DNA of 64,000 nucleotides from Bacteroidota bacterium (GTDB lineage Bacteria > Bacteroidota > Bacteroidia > Chitinophagales > Chitinophagaceae): the NCBI GenBank assembly GCA_018266775.1, contig JAFDZS010000007.1, positions 186,001 through 250,000 of the forward strand, given 5' to 3'. A model generated the notes under the pieces. That model saw only the letters and a list, made by a program, of their open reading frames with translations. It did no database searches and was not told where the DNA came from. The position numbers and the translations under genes are program-made. This document shows, piece by piece, positions 53,402 through 63,206 of this stretch (positions are counted from its first letter, which is position 1; every line of letters begins with the position of its first letter).

Positions 53402-54173
53402 CACAAGGGATATACAATTTCAAATTGGCAAAAAAACCATACTGAAAGGTATTTCGATAGATTTTTTACCCGGTGAATTTGCCATGATTCTTGGCCCTAA
53501 CGGTTCCGGTAAGTCGAGCTTTTTAAAAATCTTCAGCGGGCAAACTGATGTGTACAACGGCAGCGTTCAATACGACAATACGCCACTGAAAAATATTTCG
53601 AAAGAAAAACTCGCAAAATTCCGGGCAGTAATGAGTCAGCAGCCAGAGCTGAATTTTCCATTATCTGTTGGCGAAGTGGTTATGATGGGCAGGTACCCTC
53701 ATTTTGATTTTACCCCAACAAAAAACGACCACCATATTTGCAATGAAGTAATGAACCAGATGAACCTGCATGGTTTTAAAGACAGGAATTACATTACTTT
53801 AAGCGGTGGCGAAAAACAAAGGGTGCAGTATGCAAGGGTATTAGCGCAAATCTGGGAAAGCCCGGCTAATGGCTGTCGTTATCTTTTTTTAGATGAGCCC
53901 TTAAACAATCTTGACATTAACTACCAACAGCAATTTTTGCAACTGGCAAAAATTTTTAAATCGCATAACACAGTACTGATTGCTGTAATGCATGATATTA
54001 ACCTGGCTTTACAGCATGCCGATAAACTGATTTTTTTAAAAGATGGTGAACTGGTTGTTGCCGGCCCGCCTGCAGAAGTGGTGAATGAACAATTAATTGA
54101 ACATGTTTTTGGTGTAAAAAGCACGATTATTGAAAACCCGCTTACACGTCAGCCTTTGTTGATATTTGAATAA
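53394..54173 (+). CDS. hmuV: Heme ABC transporter ATP-binding protein
   Basis: 259 residues. Walker A 'GPNGSGKSS', Q-loop 'MSQQPELNFPLSV', signature 'LSGGEKQRVQ' and Walker B 'YLFLDEPL', then 'VMHDINLALQHADKLI', as in HmuV/BtuD. The start overlaps the hmuU stop by 8 nt. Powers heme import across the inner membrane. Confidence 0.93.
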   Translation: MLSTRDIQFQIGKKTILKGISIDFLPGEFAMILGPNGSGKSSFLKIFSGQTDVYNGSVQYDNTPLKNISKEKLAKFRAVMSQQPELNFPLSVGEVVMMGRYPHFDFTPTKNDHHICNEVMNQMNLHGFKDRNYITLSGGEKQRVQYARVLAQIWESPANGCRYLFLDEPLNNLDINYQQQFLQLAKIFKSHNTVLIAVMHDINLALQHADKLIFLKDGELVVAGPPAEVVNEQLIEHVFGVKSTIIENPLTRQPLLIFE

Positions 54174-54216
54174 AATATGAAACTTTTTGTGGCTGCAACC
54201 GGTCACAATGCTTGAA

Positions 54217-54251
54217 CACAATCGGGGCCGGGGCAATGCTCCGGCCTTATT
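54217..54251 (+). terminator. Terminator after the heme uptake genes
   Basis: Stem GGCCGGGGC/GCTCCGGCC around a three-nt loop, extended by ACAAT/ATTGT. It is 44 nt after the hmuV stop and before the sigma-factor gene. Confidence 0.7.
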
Positions 54252-54430
54252 GTATAAATATCTGCTCCAAAGCATTGCTTTATGCACAGCTAAAACTATC
54301 CTCTAAAGGCGAAAATGCCTTGTTCAACCGCCTCCGATTGTTAAAATTCAATGGTTTTCCCCCCAAATGCAGCAATAGTGTAAAGGATTTTGTCTATATT
54401 TATTGGGTAAACCAAAGCACCTTACCTGGT

Positions 54431-55009
54431 ATGACCGAAGACTTAATACTGTCCGGATGTCTAAAAAATAATGCCGCTGCGCAAGAGGCATTGTATAACC
54501 GTTTCAGCCCGCGGATGCTGGGCGTATGTTACCGGTTTGCCAAAAACAGGGAAGATGCGGAAGACATGCTGCAGGAAGGTTTTATAAAGGTTTTTACCCA
54601 AATTCACCAATACAGGAATGAAGGCGCTTTGGAAGGGTGGATCAGAAGAATTATCGTTCATACCTGTATCAACAACCTGAAAAAAAATAAAAAATTTTCA
54701 GACAGTTTAGATATCATTCACGCACACACGGTACACATTAATGAAGAGATGATTCCTTCAATAATGCAGGCCAAGCAGGTGGTGGAATGTATCAGGATGC
54801 TGCCGATTGGCTACCGCACTGTGCTTAACCTTTATGCCATAGAAGGTTTTCCTCATAAGGAAATTGCTACAATGCTGGACATTGAGGAGAGTACCAGCCG
54901 TAGTCAATATACAAGGGCAAAAGCTATGCTGGAAGAAATTTTACTGAAGAAAAAAATTATTCAAAAACCAAAAGAAAGAACGAGGCTGATGGCATCAGGG
55001 GCACAGTAA
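54431..55009 (+). CDS. ECF RNA polymerase sigma factor
   Basis: 192 residues from the ATG at 54431 (MTEDLILSGCLKNN). The open frame reaches back to 54212 but the earlier part runs through the terminator region and is not sigma-like. Region 2 'QEALYNRFSPRMLGVCYRFA' and 'EDAEDMLQEGFIKVF', region 4 'IGYRTVLNLYAIEGFPHKEI' and 'IEESTSRSQYTRAKAML'. Probably controlled by the protein encoded 57 nt downstream. Confidence 0.93.
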   Translation: MTEDLILSGCLKNNAAAQEALYNRFSPRMLGVCYRFAKNREDAEDMLQEGFIKVFTQIHQYRNEGALEGWIRRIIVHTCINNLKKNKKFSDSLDIIHAHTVHINEEMIPSIMQAKQVVECIRMLPIGYRTVLNLYAIEGFPHKEIATMLDIEESTSRSQYTRAKAMLEEILLKKKIIQKPKERTRLMASGAQ

Positions 55010-55066
55010 CACAATGTTGAAGGACATGATTGCTTTACCAAATTAACTAATAGCTTTTTGTGAAAG

Positions 55067-56836
55067 ATGGAACGAAAATTTTACACTGACGATTTTGAGG
55101 AACTATTAAAGGAAAAGGCCGATGAGTTCAGAATGTACCCTTCCAAACGGGTATGGCACAGCATTTATAATGATCTGCACCCGGCACGCAAATGGCCCTC
55201 TATTGCGATAAGCATGGTTTTGATCATTGCATTATTGATGGTGGGCTATTGGAATAATAAACCTAATACTAATTCAGTAACAGCCCGGCAATCATCCACC
55301 ACTTCTGGCGGTGGAGATAAAGTTGCATCTACCTCAACCAGCAGTTCTGCTGTTGAAACAGCAAAAAATTCATTATCTTTTATTACTTCAGGTCAGCAAC
55401 CAACAGGCAGCAATTTACAGCAACCTGATAACGGCAGTACATTCAATATTAATAATAACAGCAATAATACTGCTACGGCAAAACCTAATTACACCACTTC
55501 ATTTTCCGCCAGCCAGTCAGGGAATAAATTACCACAATCAAAAAATACAGCATCAACCAGGAATGGAAATATTGTAAAAGATAGTCGTGTTAATAATAAA
55601 AATACTGCATCAAGTGCTATAACTGCTGTGGTAATACAAAGCGGCATTGCTGATAATAATGAAACTCCATTCTTTAAACCAGGCAATAATAACGGTACTG
55701 GAAAACCAAATGCTGCTATCAATCATCAAACTGCTGCTAATACAGGTAAAGCTACTGTTAGTGCTGCTTTATCGGGAAGTATTGCCAATGCAAGTGATGG
55801 TGTTATTGCTGATGATCCCTCAAATGAAGAGAAAGAAAGCACTGCAAACAATTTTGCGGGTACAGGAGCAGGACATATAAATAATGGAAATACAGTTAGC
55901 ACTACTCCCATCAATGACCTTACTGCAACCGTAAATGCAGACAAAATAAATAATAAAGAAAAAGAAGCGGATCTGAAAACTGATGCACCAGCTAAAAAGC
56001 TGAAGAGCATCAATAAATTATTGTCAGCAGAAGATGATAAAGTTTGGATAGATAATTATGCTTTTTATAATAAATCCAAACGTAAAAAATGGCAGGACCG
56101 TACAGCGCTTGAATATTACATTACTCCAGGTATTGGCTACCGCAGACTTAGTAATGATGCCAAGTATAATTTACCTGCTTCCTCGCCTTCGGCTGCAAGT
56201 ACTACGGCCCTTGCCGGCGTTGATGCACGAAATGCAGTAACACAAAGGCCTGGCCCCGGATTTGAAGCCGGTGTTTCGCTAAGGTATAAGCTGGCAAAAA
56301 ACCTGGTGGTAAAAGCAGGAGTACAGGCTGATTATACTAATTATGCGATTTATGCCAACGAATTGAATCACCCGGTATTAACTACGCTAATGCTGCTGGA
56401 TCCCAATTCAGGATATCCAACCATGTATGCAGCACATTCAACATTGTCCAATATACCTGGCGTACTGGCTTCGTCTATAGTTCACAATCAAACCTACCAG
56501 GTGTCTTTACCTGTTGGCGCAGCATTTAAGCTGGTGGAAACTAAAAAGCTGGAATGGTATGTGGGCGGTACAGTACAGCCTACCTATGTATTTGGTGGTA
56601 AGGCTTATCTCATTTCTGCAGATCGTGGTTATTATGTTTCCGACCCTTCATTGATTCGCCGCTGGAATGTGAATACAGGCATAGAAACATTTATCAATTA
56701 TAAGTTTGATAATTTCACATTAATGGCCGGGCCGCAGTTAAGGTATCAAATGATGTCTACTTACTACAAAAAATATACAGTAAATGAAAACCTGTATAAT
56801 GTGGGCCTTAAAATTGGTATTGTAAAGAACTTCTGA
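55067..56836 (+). CDS. Trans-envelope protein: cytoplasmic head, inner-membrane helix, long linker and outer-membrane barrel
   Basis: 589 residues. A short soluble head (1-43, 'DDFEELLKEKADEFRMYPSK') resembles anti-sigma-like N-termini, a helix follows at 44-62, then a roughly 270-residue Ser/Thr/Asn/Gly/Ala-rich linker with many NN and KN runs, a charged helix, and a beta-barrel domain (about 340-589, 'LEYYITPGIGYRRLSNDA' to 'YNVGLKIGIVKNF'). The linker is long enough to span the periplasm. Linked to the sigma gene 57 nt upstream, so it may act as its anti-sigma regulator (inference). Confidence 0.85.
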   Translation: MERKFYTDDFEELLKEKADEFRMYPSKRVWHSIYNDLHPARKWPSIAISMVLIIALLMVGYWNNKPNTNSVTARQSSTTSGGGDKVASTSTSSSAVETAKNSLSFITSGQQPTGSNLQQPDNGSTFNINNNSNNTATAKPNYTTSFSASQSGNKLPQSKNTASTRNGNIVKDSRVNNKNTASSAITAVVIQSGIADNNETPFFKPGNNNGTGKPNAAINHQTAANTGKATVSAALSGSIANASDGVIADDPSNEEKESTANNFAGTGAGHINNGNTVSTTPINDLTATVNADKINNKEKEADLKTDAPAKKLKSINKLLSAEDDKVWIDNYAFYNKSKRKKWQDRTALEYYITPGIGYRRLSNDAKYNLPASSPSAASTTALAGVDARNAVTQRPGPGFEAGVSLRYKLAKNLVVKAGVQADYTNYAIYANELNHPVLTTLMLLDPNSGYPTMYAAHSTLSNIPGVLASSIVHNQTYQVSLPVGAAFKLVETKKLEWYVGGTVQPTYVFGGKAYLISADRGYYVSDPSLIRRWNVNTGIETFINYKFDNFTLMAGPQLRYQMMSTYYKKYTVNENLYNVGLKIGIVKNF

Positions 56837-56866
56837 TTCTTATTTATTTTTATAATTAATTTATCG

Positions 56867-56902
56867 CTAAAGGGGCAATAATTTTCGTTATTGCCCCTTT
56901 AG
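56867..56902 (+). terminator. Strong terminator after the trans-envelope gene
   Basis: Perfect 15-bp stem (arm CTAAAGGGGCAATAA) with a TTTTCG loop, 31 nt after the stop codon. Confidence 0.85.
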
Positions 56903-56969
56903 TTAATGAACATTACTGTTTAACAGTTAGCTTTTTGTTTTACCACAGATTCCATTTAATTTTGAATGC

Positions 56970-57572
56970 ATGAGACTTTACTTATCCGCAACCATAGCGT
57001 TGATATTTTTGTTTTCCTGTAATAACAATTCATCAAATGCGGTGCCCGCACAACAAAATGCCGCTACAACAGACACCGGACAGCAGTCTGCTGAAAAGCC
57101 TCATTTCTTTCCCGTTACTGCTTACCTGAAAGGGCAGTTATACGAGATAAAAGAAAAAGGGCTTACCCCAATGCATTATATCACCGTGAATGACCATACC
57201 GACTCTTCTTATTTAAAACTGGATGGGCTGGAACAGGCGGTTCATGAGTTTGTTACTCCGCAAATTGACACCACCAATCTTACTGCTGTTTTTACTGAAA
57301 GCAGTTTTTTGGATCAAACCATCAATGCCTTTACATTTACTTACAACCCGAAAGGGGAATTGCCTGATTCAATCCCCATCAACCACTGGGATGTTTATAT
57401 TGATCCTGAAACACAAAAAGTTAAAAGGATTTATATCGTAAAGAACCTGAACAGCACCATCCTGCAATTAACCTGGCAAAGTGGAGAATGGTGCAAAATA
57501 GTAACGCTGGATAAAACCCCAGACGGTGGATCTAAAGTTATTAAAGAAGAAAAAATTGTGTGGACGTACTAA
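56970..57572 (+). CDS. Lipoprotein of unknown function
   Basis: 200 residues. Lipobox FSC with Cys17, an Asn/Ala/Gln/Thr-rich tether, and then a beta domain with 'FFPVTAYLKGQLYEIKEKG' and 'INHWDVYIDPETQKVKRIY'. No catalytic motif. Ends 6 nt before uvrC and is probably co-transcribed with it. Confidence 0.8.
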   Translation: MRLYLSATIALIFLFSCNNNSSNAVPAQQNAATTDTGQQSAEKPHFFPVTAYLKGQLYEIKEKGLTPMHYITVNDHTDSSYLKLDGLEQAVHEFVTPQIDTTNLTAVFTESSFLDQTINAFTFTYNPKGELPDSIPINHWDVYIDPETQKVKRIYIVKNLNSTILQLTWQSGEWCKIVTLDKTPDGGSKVIKEEKIVWTY

Positions 57573-57578
57573 AAAGCA

Positions 57579-59405
57579 ATGACCCAACAGGAATTTTCTG
57601 CCATCGCTGCCACTATACCGGCAGAACCCGGCATTTATAAATATTTTGATGCTCATAACGAGTTACTGTATGTGGGCAAGGCCAAGCATTTGCGCAAAAG
57701 GGTAAGCTCGTATTTTTCTAAAACTTTTACCAGCTATAAAACGCATGAACTGGTACAGCGTATTCATCACATTGAATTTACTATAGTTAACAGCGAACAG
57801 GATGCTTTTCTTTTGGAGAATACGCTCATCAAAGAATTTCAACCCAAATTCAATATCAATCTCAAAGACGATAAAAGTTATCCTTTCATTGTAATCAAGA
57901 ACGAACCTTTCCCCAGAGTATTTTTCACAAGAAGGAAGATCAATGACGGATCAAAATATTTTGGCCCATACACTTCACTTACCAAAGTGCGGGAACTGCT
58001 GGATTTTATCAAACTGAATATTTCATTACGCACCTGCAAACTCAACCTCTCTGAAAATAATATTAAGAAAGGAAAGTTTAAAGTGTGCCTGGAATATCAT
58101 TTGGCCAATTGCAAAGGCCCATGCGAAGGATTGCAAACCGAAGCTGATTACAATGAAGATTTGGAACAACTGGCGAACCTTTTAAAAGGAAATTTATCGC
58201 CGGTGGTACAGCATTTCAAAAAAGAAATGAAAGCGCATGCCGAAAAATTAGAGTTTGAGAAAGCGCAGGTTTTGCAAAAGAAAATAGAACACCTGTTACA
58301 ATACCAGTCCCGTTCTGCCGTGGTCAATATATCTATAGGAAAAGTGGATGTATTCTCCATTTTTGAAGAAGGTAATACGGCGTATATCAATTACCTCGCC
58401 GTAAATAACGGCGCCATTGTGCAAACCAAAACGATCATCCTGGAAAAGAAACTGGAAGAATCAGCCGCAGAAGTTTTGGCATTTGGCATAGCGCAATTGC
58501 GGTCTGCTTTTGGAAGTGACGCTAAAGAAATTGTTGTGCCTTTTGAAATAGATTATCCTGAAGAAGTTACCATCAGTATTCCCAAAGGCGGTGACAGGAA
58601 AAAGTTGCTGGAACTTTCAGAAAAGAATGTCAATTATTTTAAAGAAGAGCTGAAGCAAAAGAAAACACTGCATCTTGAAGCAACTGCAAAACAATCAGCA
58701 CACCGCATTCTTGAGCAATTACAAAAAGACCTGCAACTCCCTGTTTTACCCAATCACATTGAATGTTTTGATAACTCTAACTTCCAGGGAAGTTACCCTG
58801 TTTCTGCTATGGTATGTTTTTTAAACGGCCAGCCTGCAAGGGCAGAATACAGAAGGTATAAAGTGAAGACAGTTACAGGCATTAATGACTTTGCATCGAT
58901 GAAGGAAGTGGTGTACAGGCGTTATAAACGATTATTAGATGAGGGAAAAACATTACCCCAGCTGGTTATTATTGATGGCGGAAAAGGGCAGCTGAGTGCA
59001 GCAATGCAAAGTGTATCGGAATTGAAGTTACCTTCTACTACTACAGTTGTTGGTTTGGCAAAAAATGAAGAAGAAATATTTTTTCCGGGTGATACTGAAT
59101 CCATCAAATTACCATGGAACAGCGAAAGCCTTAAGCTGATACGCCGCATCAGGGATGAAGTGCATAACCATGGTATTACCTATCACCGTAACCTGCGCAG
59201 CAAGGGAACTTTTAAAAATGAACTGGAGGAAATTAAAGGTATTGGAGAAACCACTGCTGATCTTTTATTAAAAACGTTCCGCTCTGTAAAAAATATCAAA
59301 TTAGCCACTATAGAGGAATTGGAAAATGTTGTAGGCAAAGCCAAAACAAAACTTTTAATCACACATTTTAAGGCAACTGCCGATGAAGCTGAAGCTGATG
59401 AATAA
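57579..59405 (+). CDS. uvrC: Excinuclease ABC subunit C
   Basis: 608 residues. GIY-YIG nuclease at the N-terminus ('PGIYKYFDAHNELLYVGKAK'), a UVR/UvrB-binding motif (about 200-235), an RNase H-like endonuclease ('HIECFDNSNFQGSYPVSAMV') and a terminal helix-hairpin-helix ('GIGETTADLLLKTF'). Makes both incisions in nucleotide excision repair with UvrAB. Confidence 0.97.
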   Translation: MTQQEFSAIAATIPAEPGIYKYFDAHNELLYVGKAKHLRKRVSSYFSKTFTSYKTHELVQRIHHIEFTIVNSEQDAFLLENTLIKEFQPKFNINLKDDKSYPFIVIKNEPFPRVFFTRRKINDGSKYFGPYTSLTKVRELLDFIKLNISLRTCKLNLSENNIKKGKFKVCLEYHLANCKGPCEGLQTEADYNEDLEQLANLLKGNLSPVVQHFKKEMKAHAEKLEFEKAQVLQKKIEHLLQYQSRSAVVNISIGKVDVFSIFEEGNTAYINYLAVNNGAIVQTKTIILEKKLEESAAEVLAFGIAQLRSAFGSDAKEIVVPFEIDYPEEVTISIPKGGDRKKLLELSEKNVNYFKEELKQKKTLHLEATAKQSAHRILEQLQKDLQLPVLPNHIECFDNSNFQGSYPVSAMVCFLNGQPARAEYRRYKVKTVTGINDFASMKEVVYRRYKRLLDEGKTLPQLVIIDGGKGQLSAAMQSVSELKLPSTTTVVGLAKNEEEIFFPGDTESIKLPWNSESLKLIRRIRDEVHNHGITYHRNLRSKGTFKNELEEIKGIGETTADLLLKTFRSVKNIKLATIEELENVVGKAKTKLLITHFKATADEAEADE

Positions 59406-59440
59406 AAAAGGGGCTGGATAGAAATCCTGCCCCGTTTTAA
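59406..59440 (+). terminator. Terminator after uvrC
   Basis: Stem AAAAGGGGC/GCCCCGTTTT with one unpaired G and a 14-nt loop, followed by TTTTAAAA. Starts at the uvrC stop. Confidence 0.6.
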
Positions 59441-59561
59441 AATCCAATATCCTATGAAAAACCGATACAAATATACAGCTGTAATACCCCATTCCAAATA
59501 CCCTTTTAGTGGTATTTTTATGCACATCTATTGAATTTTTTTTGTCAATACCAATTGAAAT

Positions 59562-59589
59562 AAAAAGCCCCGGCATGCCGGGGCTTTTT
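59562..59589. terminator. Bidirectional terminator between uvrC and gldN
   Basis: A perfect 28-bp palindrome (half AAAAAGCCCCGGCA) flanked by A- and T-runs, 21 nt after the gldN stop on the minus strand. It ends gldKLMN transcription. Confidence 0.85.
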
Positions 59590-59610
59590 ACTATTATCTG
59601 AATAAAAATC

Positions 59611-60651
59611 TTAATAACTCCAGAGATCCTGTTCGTAGTTAAATATTTTTTCTTTAATATTTTCACCTTCCAGCAGTTGAAGAATTGGCTGATCTTTTAT
59701 CCCGGCATAATTTCTAATAGCCAGATCGTATGGATTGTCGATCGTGCTTTTAATAATACGGCCGTAGAACATCCTGCTTTCAAACAACTCTTCCCAACTC
59801 ATACGTGCACCAAAGTTTTTGCCATTGTATACTTCGTATTTTGCGAAGATGGGGCGCATATCGGGATAGTATACCCAGAACAATTCACTTTCTCCAAGAT
59901 CAACTCCGGAAGAAGTGATGATCCTTTTTAAAGGTGCTATACCTAATATTCTCCAGAATAAGCGTGAGCTTTCTTTGTCAAAAATCACTTCTTCTTTGAT
60001 CCTGAACTTATAGAAAGAATCTAAGTTAACTTCATTCCTTTTATAAATCACTCCAGTTTGTACACCATTTGAATCATATTGCGGGATGGGCACCTCCGGG
60101 CCAGCAATAACGTTAGCTACATCGGCTTTGGTCATTGGTGTGGTAAACCTGTCATCAATGTTACTGAAAACTGTTACAGCACTGTCCTGGATTGCCTGAA
60201 GCAGTATTGAGATGAAACGCTGGTTTCCATTATTTTCATCTGCAGCATAACGGAAGGGCAGGTTCATTTTTTCCCTTGCATCAATTTCCCTCCAGATTTT
60301 ATGGCGAAACAAAGCATCGTCCGCACGCAGATTTTCGTAAGGTAAAGGCGTCCTGTCTCTTAGCGTTGAAGTTTCAACAGCCTCATCCGGGCGCAGTGAT
60401 GGCAATACCTTTCTAATAGGCAGGCTATCGAACACTTTTGGAGGTGGTGGTGTCACTTTTGCTACTGTATCAGCAACTGCCGGCGTTGGCTTAACAACAC
60501 TCGTTTTTGTTTTTGATTTTGCAGTTTTCTTTGTAGTGGGCCTTTTGGCAGCAGACCTTGTAGTCTTGGTCTTTTTTTGTGCTTCTGCCGAAAAGATTAC
60601 CCCTGTACACAAAACAAACAGGAAACCAATTCGAATAAGATTCTTTTTCAT
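59611..60651 (-). CDS. gldN: Gliding/T9SS protein GldN
   Basis: 346 residues. Signal peptide ending 'FSAEAQ', a Lys/Thr/Ala-Pro linker (about 25-75), and the GldN domain ('DDALFRHKIWREIDAREKMN', 'IRKVLPSLRPDEAVETSTL' region, 'FWRILGIAPLKR', 'LFWVYYPDMRPIFAKYEVYN', 'SWEELFESRMFYGRIIK'). Forms the periplasmic T9SS ring with GldK and docks on GldM. It begins 19 nt after gldM. Confidence 0.95.
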   Translation of the reverse strand: MKKNLIRIGFLFVLCTGVIFSAEAQKKTKTTRSAAKRPTTKKTAKSKTKTSVVKPTPAVADTVAKVTPPPPKVFDSLPIRKVLPSLRPDEAVETSTLRDRTPLPYENLRADDALFRHKIWREIDAREKMNLPFRYAADENNGNQRFISILLQAIQDSAVTVFSNIDDRFTTPMTKADVANVIAGPEVPIPQYDSNGVQTGVIYKRNEVNLDSFYKFRIKEEVIFDKESSRLFWRILGIAPLKRIITSSGVDLGESELFWVYYPDMRPIFAKYEVYNGKNFGARMSWEELFESRMFYGRIIKSTIDNPYDLAIRNYAGIKDQPILQLLEGENIKEKIFNYEQDLWSY

Positions 60652-60670
60652 ATTCTTGATTTAATCTTTT

Positions 60671-62179
60671 TTAATACAATTGAAAGCTTCTTCCATCTAT
60701 TGACCTCACGCCATCAGGGCCCTGTACTTTAATGTTTTCAAAGCTGATACTCGAGCCTGGGCCGCAACGCTGAATCAGGTTAGCTATACCAGCTAAATTG
60801 TTACCAGTTAAGTTTGCTGTGGCCACATTTTGGAAGTTGGCACCACCAAAATAAACTGTGGCACTCACAATGCTGAACTTTAAATCGAAATCAAAGTTTT
60901 CCAGATCTGCACGGCAATATTGCTGGTTTTTGAACGCAACAGCCGTCATTCTTGCTTTACCATCGCCGATTTTGAAAACCGGATCAGGAATTCTTTTGAT
61001 ACGGAATGGGAAAGACGATGTTTTACCGTCAGCTTCAACACTTATGCTAGCTGTTGTTCCACCACTCACTTTTACTGTAAATTTGCCGTTCGATCCACTT
61101 ATTGTTCCTCCCTGCATTGTTACGTGTGTTTTATCCCAACCAGAGCCGGAAGAAATGGTCACTGGGTTATCAACGCCAATATAAAAAACGTTCATTTTAT
61201 CCAGCATTACTGCTGCACCACCTGGAATACCAACAGTATACTCAACTGTTTCATCTAGTGTTTGTTCCTTACCATTTTGATCTCTAAAAGTAATATGAAC
61301 CGGAACGGTTTTGTTCCCGGCACCAGCAGCTACAAAGTCAGCAGAACCATGACCATCAGTAATAGGTACATTTTGACCGCCAATACTAATGGTCGGCGCG
61401 GAGGCAGAACTGTATGCTCCAACACCAGCCTGAATCGTCAGTTTTTGACCTGGCATCACGTAATTCGAAGATTGGCTTATCAAAGGCTTAAACCTGTCAA
61501 AAGTTAATACAACTGAATTAATTTGGTTATTGCAATAAGTTACAATCTGATTTTCTGAATTCTTAATATCATTTTGAAATTTACTGAGCATAGTTAAAGC
61601 TGCAATCGTAGGAGTCATGTGAAAGTAATTGTATTCCCAAGAATTGTCGCCATTACCTGACTGTGACTTTGGTACAGACAGATCAATGGGTAATTTGGTT
61701 GAAAACTCGTTATTAATTTCAGGACTAATAGAAAGAAGATCACTTTTAAGTTGAGTTAGCTTTTGCAAAAGGTTTTTGCCTTCTTTATTGGTAATAAATA
61801 CCCTTGTTGGAGCTTCTAAATCACTTTCATTGAAAGAAGTATCTCCTTTTTCGGGCTTATAACCTGCGGCACGCTTTAACTGATCTTTCAAACTTTCGAT
61901 ATCACCAGAAAGTTTCTCACAGATACTTTTTGCCTTTTGTGCCTGAGGTTCCCAAATTTTTGCTTTTTCAGCAGATTCAGGTTTAGATAACTTTGCAGCT
62001 AATTGTTCAAAAATTGCCTGGTTAGAAGTTTCTATCGAACTGCTTGATTTATCCAAACTGCTCCGAACAGTCTTGAATGCATTTAAAATTTCTGCAGATA
62101 CGTTCAATGCTAAGATGGCCGTCAACACCAAGTACATAATGTTGATCATCTTTTGCCGGGGCTCTTTAGGTAAAGCCAT
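60671..62179 (-). CDS. gldM: Gliding/T9SS motor protein GldM
   Basis: 502 residues. One N-terminal helix (about 12-31, 'INIMYLVLTAILALNVSAEI') that inserts in the GldL ring, then a long periplasmic chain of helical and Ig-like domains ('VYFGGANFQNVATANLTG', 'IVPITDGHGSADFV'-type strands). GldLM forms the proton-driven rotary motor that powers T9SS and gliding. Confidence 0.95.
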   Translation of the reverse strand: MALPKEPRQKMINIMYLVLTAILALNVSAEILNAFKTVRSSLDKSSSSIETSNQAIFEQLAAKLSKPESAEKAKIWEPQAQKAKSICEKLSGDIESLKDQLKRAAGYKPEKGDTSFNESDLEAPTRVFITNKEGKNLLQKLTQLKSDLLSISPEINNEFSTKLPIDLSVPKSQSGNGDNSWEYNYFHMTPTIAALTMLSKFQNDIKNSENQIVTYCNNQINSVVLTFDRFKPLISQSSNYVMPGQKLTIQAGVGAYSSASAPTISIGGQNVPITDGHGSADFVAAGAGNKTVPVHITFRDQNGKEQTLDETVEYTVGIPGGAAVMLDKMNVFYIGVDNPVTISSGSGWDKTHVTMQGGTISGSNGKFTVKVSGGTTASISVEADGKTSSFPFRIKRIPDPVFKIGDGKARMTAVAFKNQQYCRADLENFDFDLKFSIVSATVYFGGANFQNVATANLTGNNLAGIANLIQRCGPGSSISFENIKVQGPDGVRSIDGRSFQLY

Positions 62180-62320
62180 AGTATTTTAGATTTACGGGTT
62201 GTTTAAATTGTTTTTGTTTTCTTTTGTTAGGGGGTTGAAGTTTAAGAATTCAGAAGTTTAGAAGTTTAGAAAACTTCACTACAACTAAGCGCCGTAAACT
62301 ACAAACCGTAAACTATTATT
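62180..62320. repeat. Short direct repeats and hairpin between gldL and gldM
   Basis: 141 nt. Direct repeat CCGTAAACTA at 62292-62301 and 62305-62314; AGAAGTTT repeated twice at 62252-62267; hairpin GAAGTTT-AGA-AAACTTC at 62261-62277. The gap is unusually long for this gene pair and may tune GldL:GldM expression. Confidence 0.5.
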
Positions 62321-63082
62321 TTATCTGCCCTGCATTGCGCTCAGCATATTACCATAAACTGCATTCAGTTTACCAAGGTTGTTAGCCAAAGCTCCAATTT
62401 GTTCTTTTGCTTTATTGGCATCATCAACACTGGCCATCATAGTAGCACTGGCTTCGCTCAGTTTACCGTAGAAGTTGTTTAATGACTTCAGGTGGTTATT
62501 GGCTTCTTTCAATTCCAGTTCGTAAATGGTATTTAATGAGCTCAGGTTTTTAGTTAAACCCTGTACTTGTTCGTGGAAACCTTTTGCAGATTCTGATGCA
62601 TTATTGAATGATGCCATTGAATTAGCACTGGCAGTAAATGCTGCACTCATACTTCCAATTGCAGCAGTAGCTTCTTTAGTTTTAGAACCAAAGTCACTGG
62701 TGCTTTTCACTACATCACTTACATCAGCAATGTTGGCAACTGTTCCGTGTAATTTATTGAAGCTTTCGCCTAATTTTTTCAGGTTGGCAGGGTTGATTTC
62801 TGCTTCCTGCATCATTTTATCCATAGATAACAGTGGATTGGCGCCGGCAACTGCAACTTCCGGAATATCGTCATCTTCTTCATGATGCTTTGGTTTGATC
62901 CACTCTATTGCAGCATAAACGATAAAGATTGCTGTTTCAGTCCACATACCAGTAGTCAGCATTACGTCTGCATAAGACTGGTGAGTTAATTTTGCCCATG
63001 CTGCAAAAATGATTACTGCAGCACCCGCACTTACCAACACATCAATTACTGTTAAGAAGGTTCTTTTTTTGTACTTAGCCAT
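62321..63082 (-). CDS. gldL: Gliding/T9SS motor protein GldL
   Basis: 253 residues. Two inner-membrane helices (about 9-30 and 42-62) with the Glu in 'TETAIFIVYAAIEWIKP' as a likely proton-path residue, and a long cytoplasmic coiled-coil rich in Ala, Ser and Asn. GldL is the stator-like pentamer around two GldM helices. Confidence 0.95.
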   Translation of the reverse strand: MAKYKKRTFLTVIDVLVSAGAAVIIFAAWAKLTHQSYADVMLTTGMWTETAIFIVYAAIEWIKPKHHEEDDDIPEVAVAGANPLLSMDKMMQEAEINPANLKKLGESFNKLHGTVANIADVSDVVKSTSDFGSKTKEATAAIGSMSAAFTASANSMASFNNASESAKGFHEQVQGLTKNLSSLNTIYELELKEANNHLKSLNNFYGKLSEASATMMASVDDANKAKEQIGALANNLGKLNAVYGNMLSAMQGR

Positions 63083-63206
63083 GACGATTAAAATTTAAAT
63101 GTTTTAATGGGGGTTATTTTTTAGTTTGAATGATACAAAAGTTTATAGATTGCCCGCAATTAGTATCACGGGCAGTCTCAATAAGTTTTTAATTTTTGGA
63201 AGTGTT

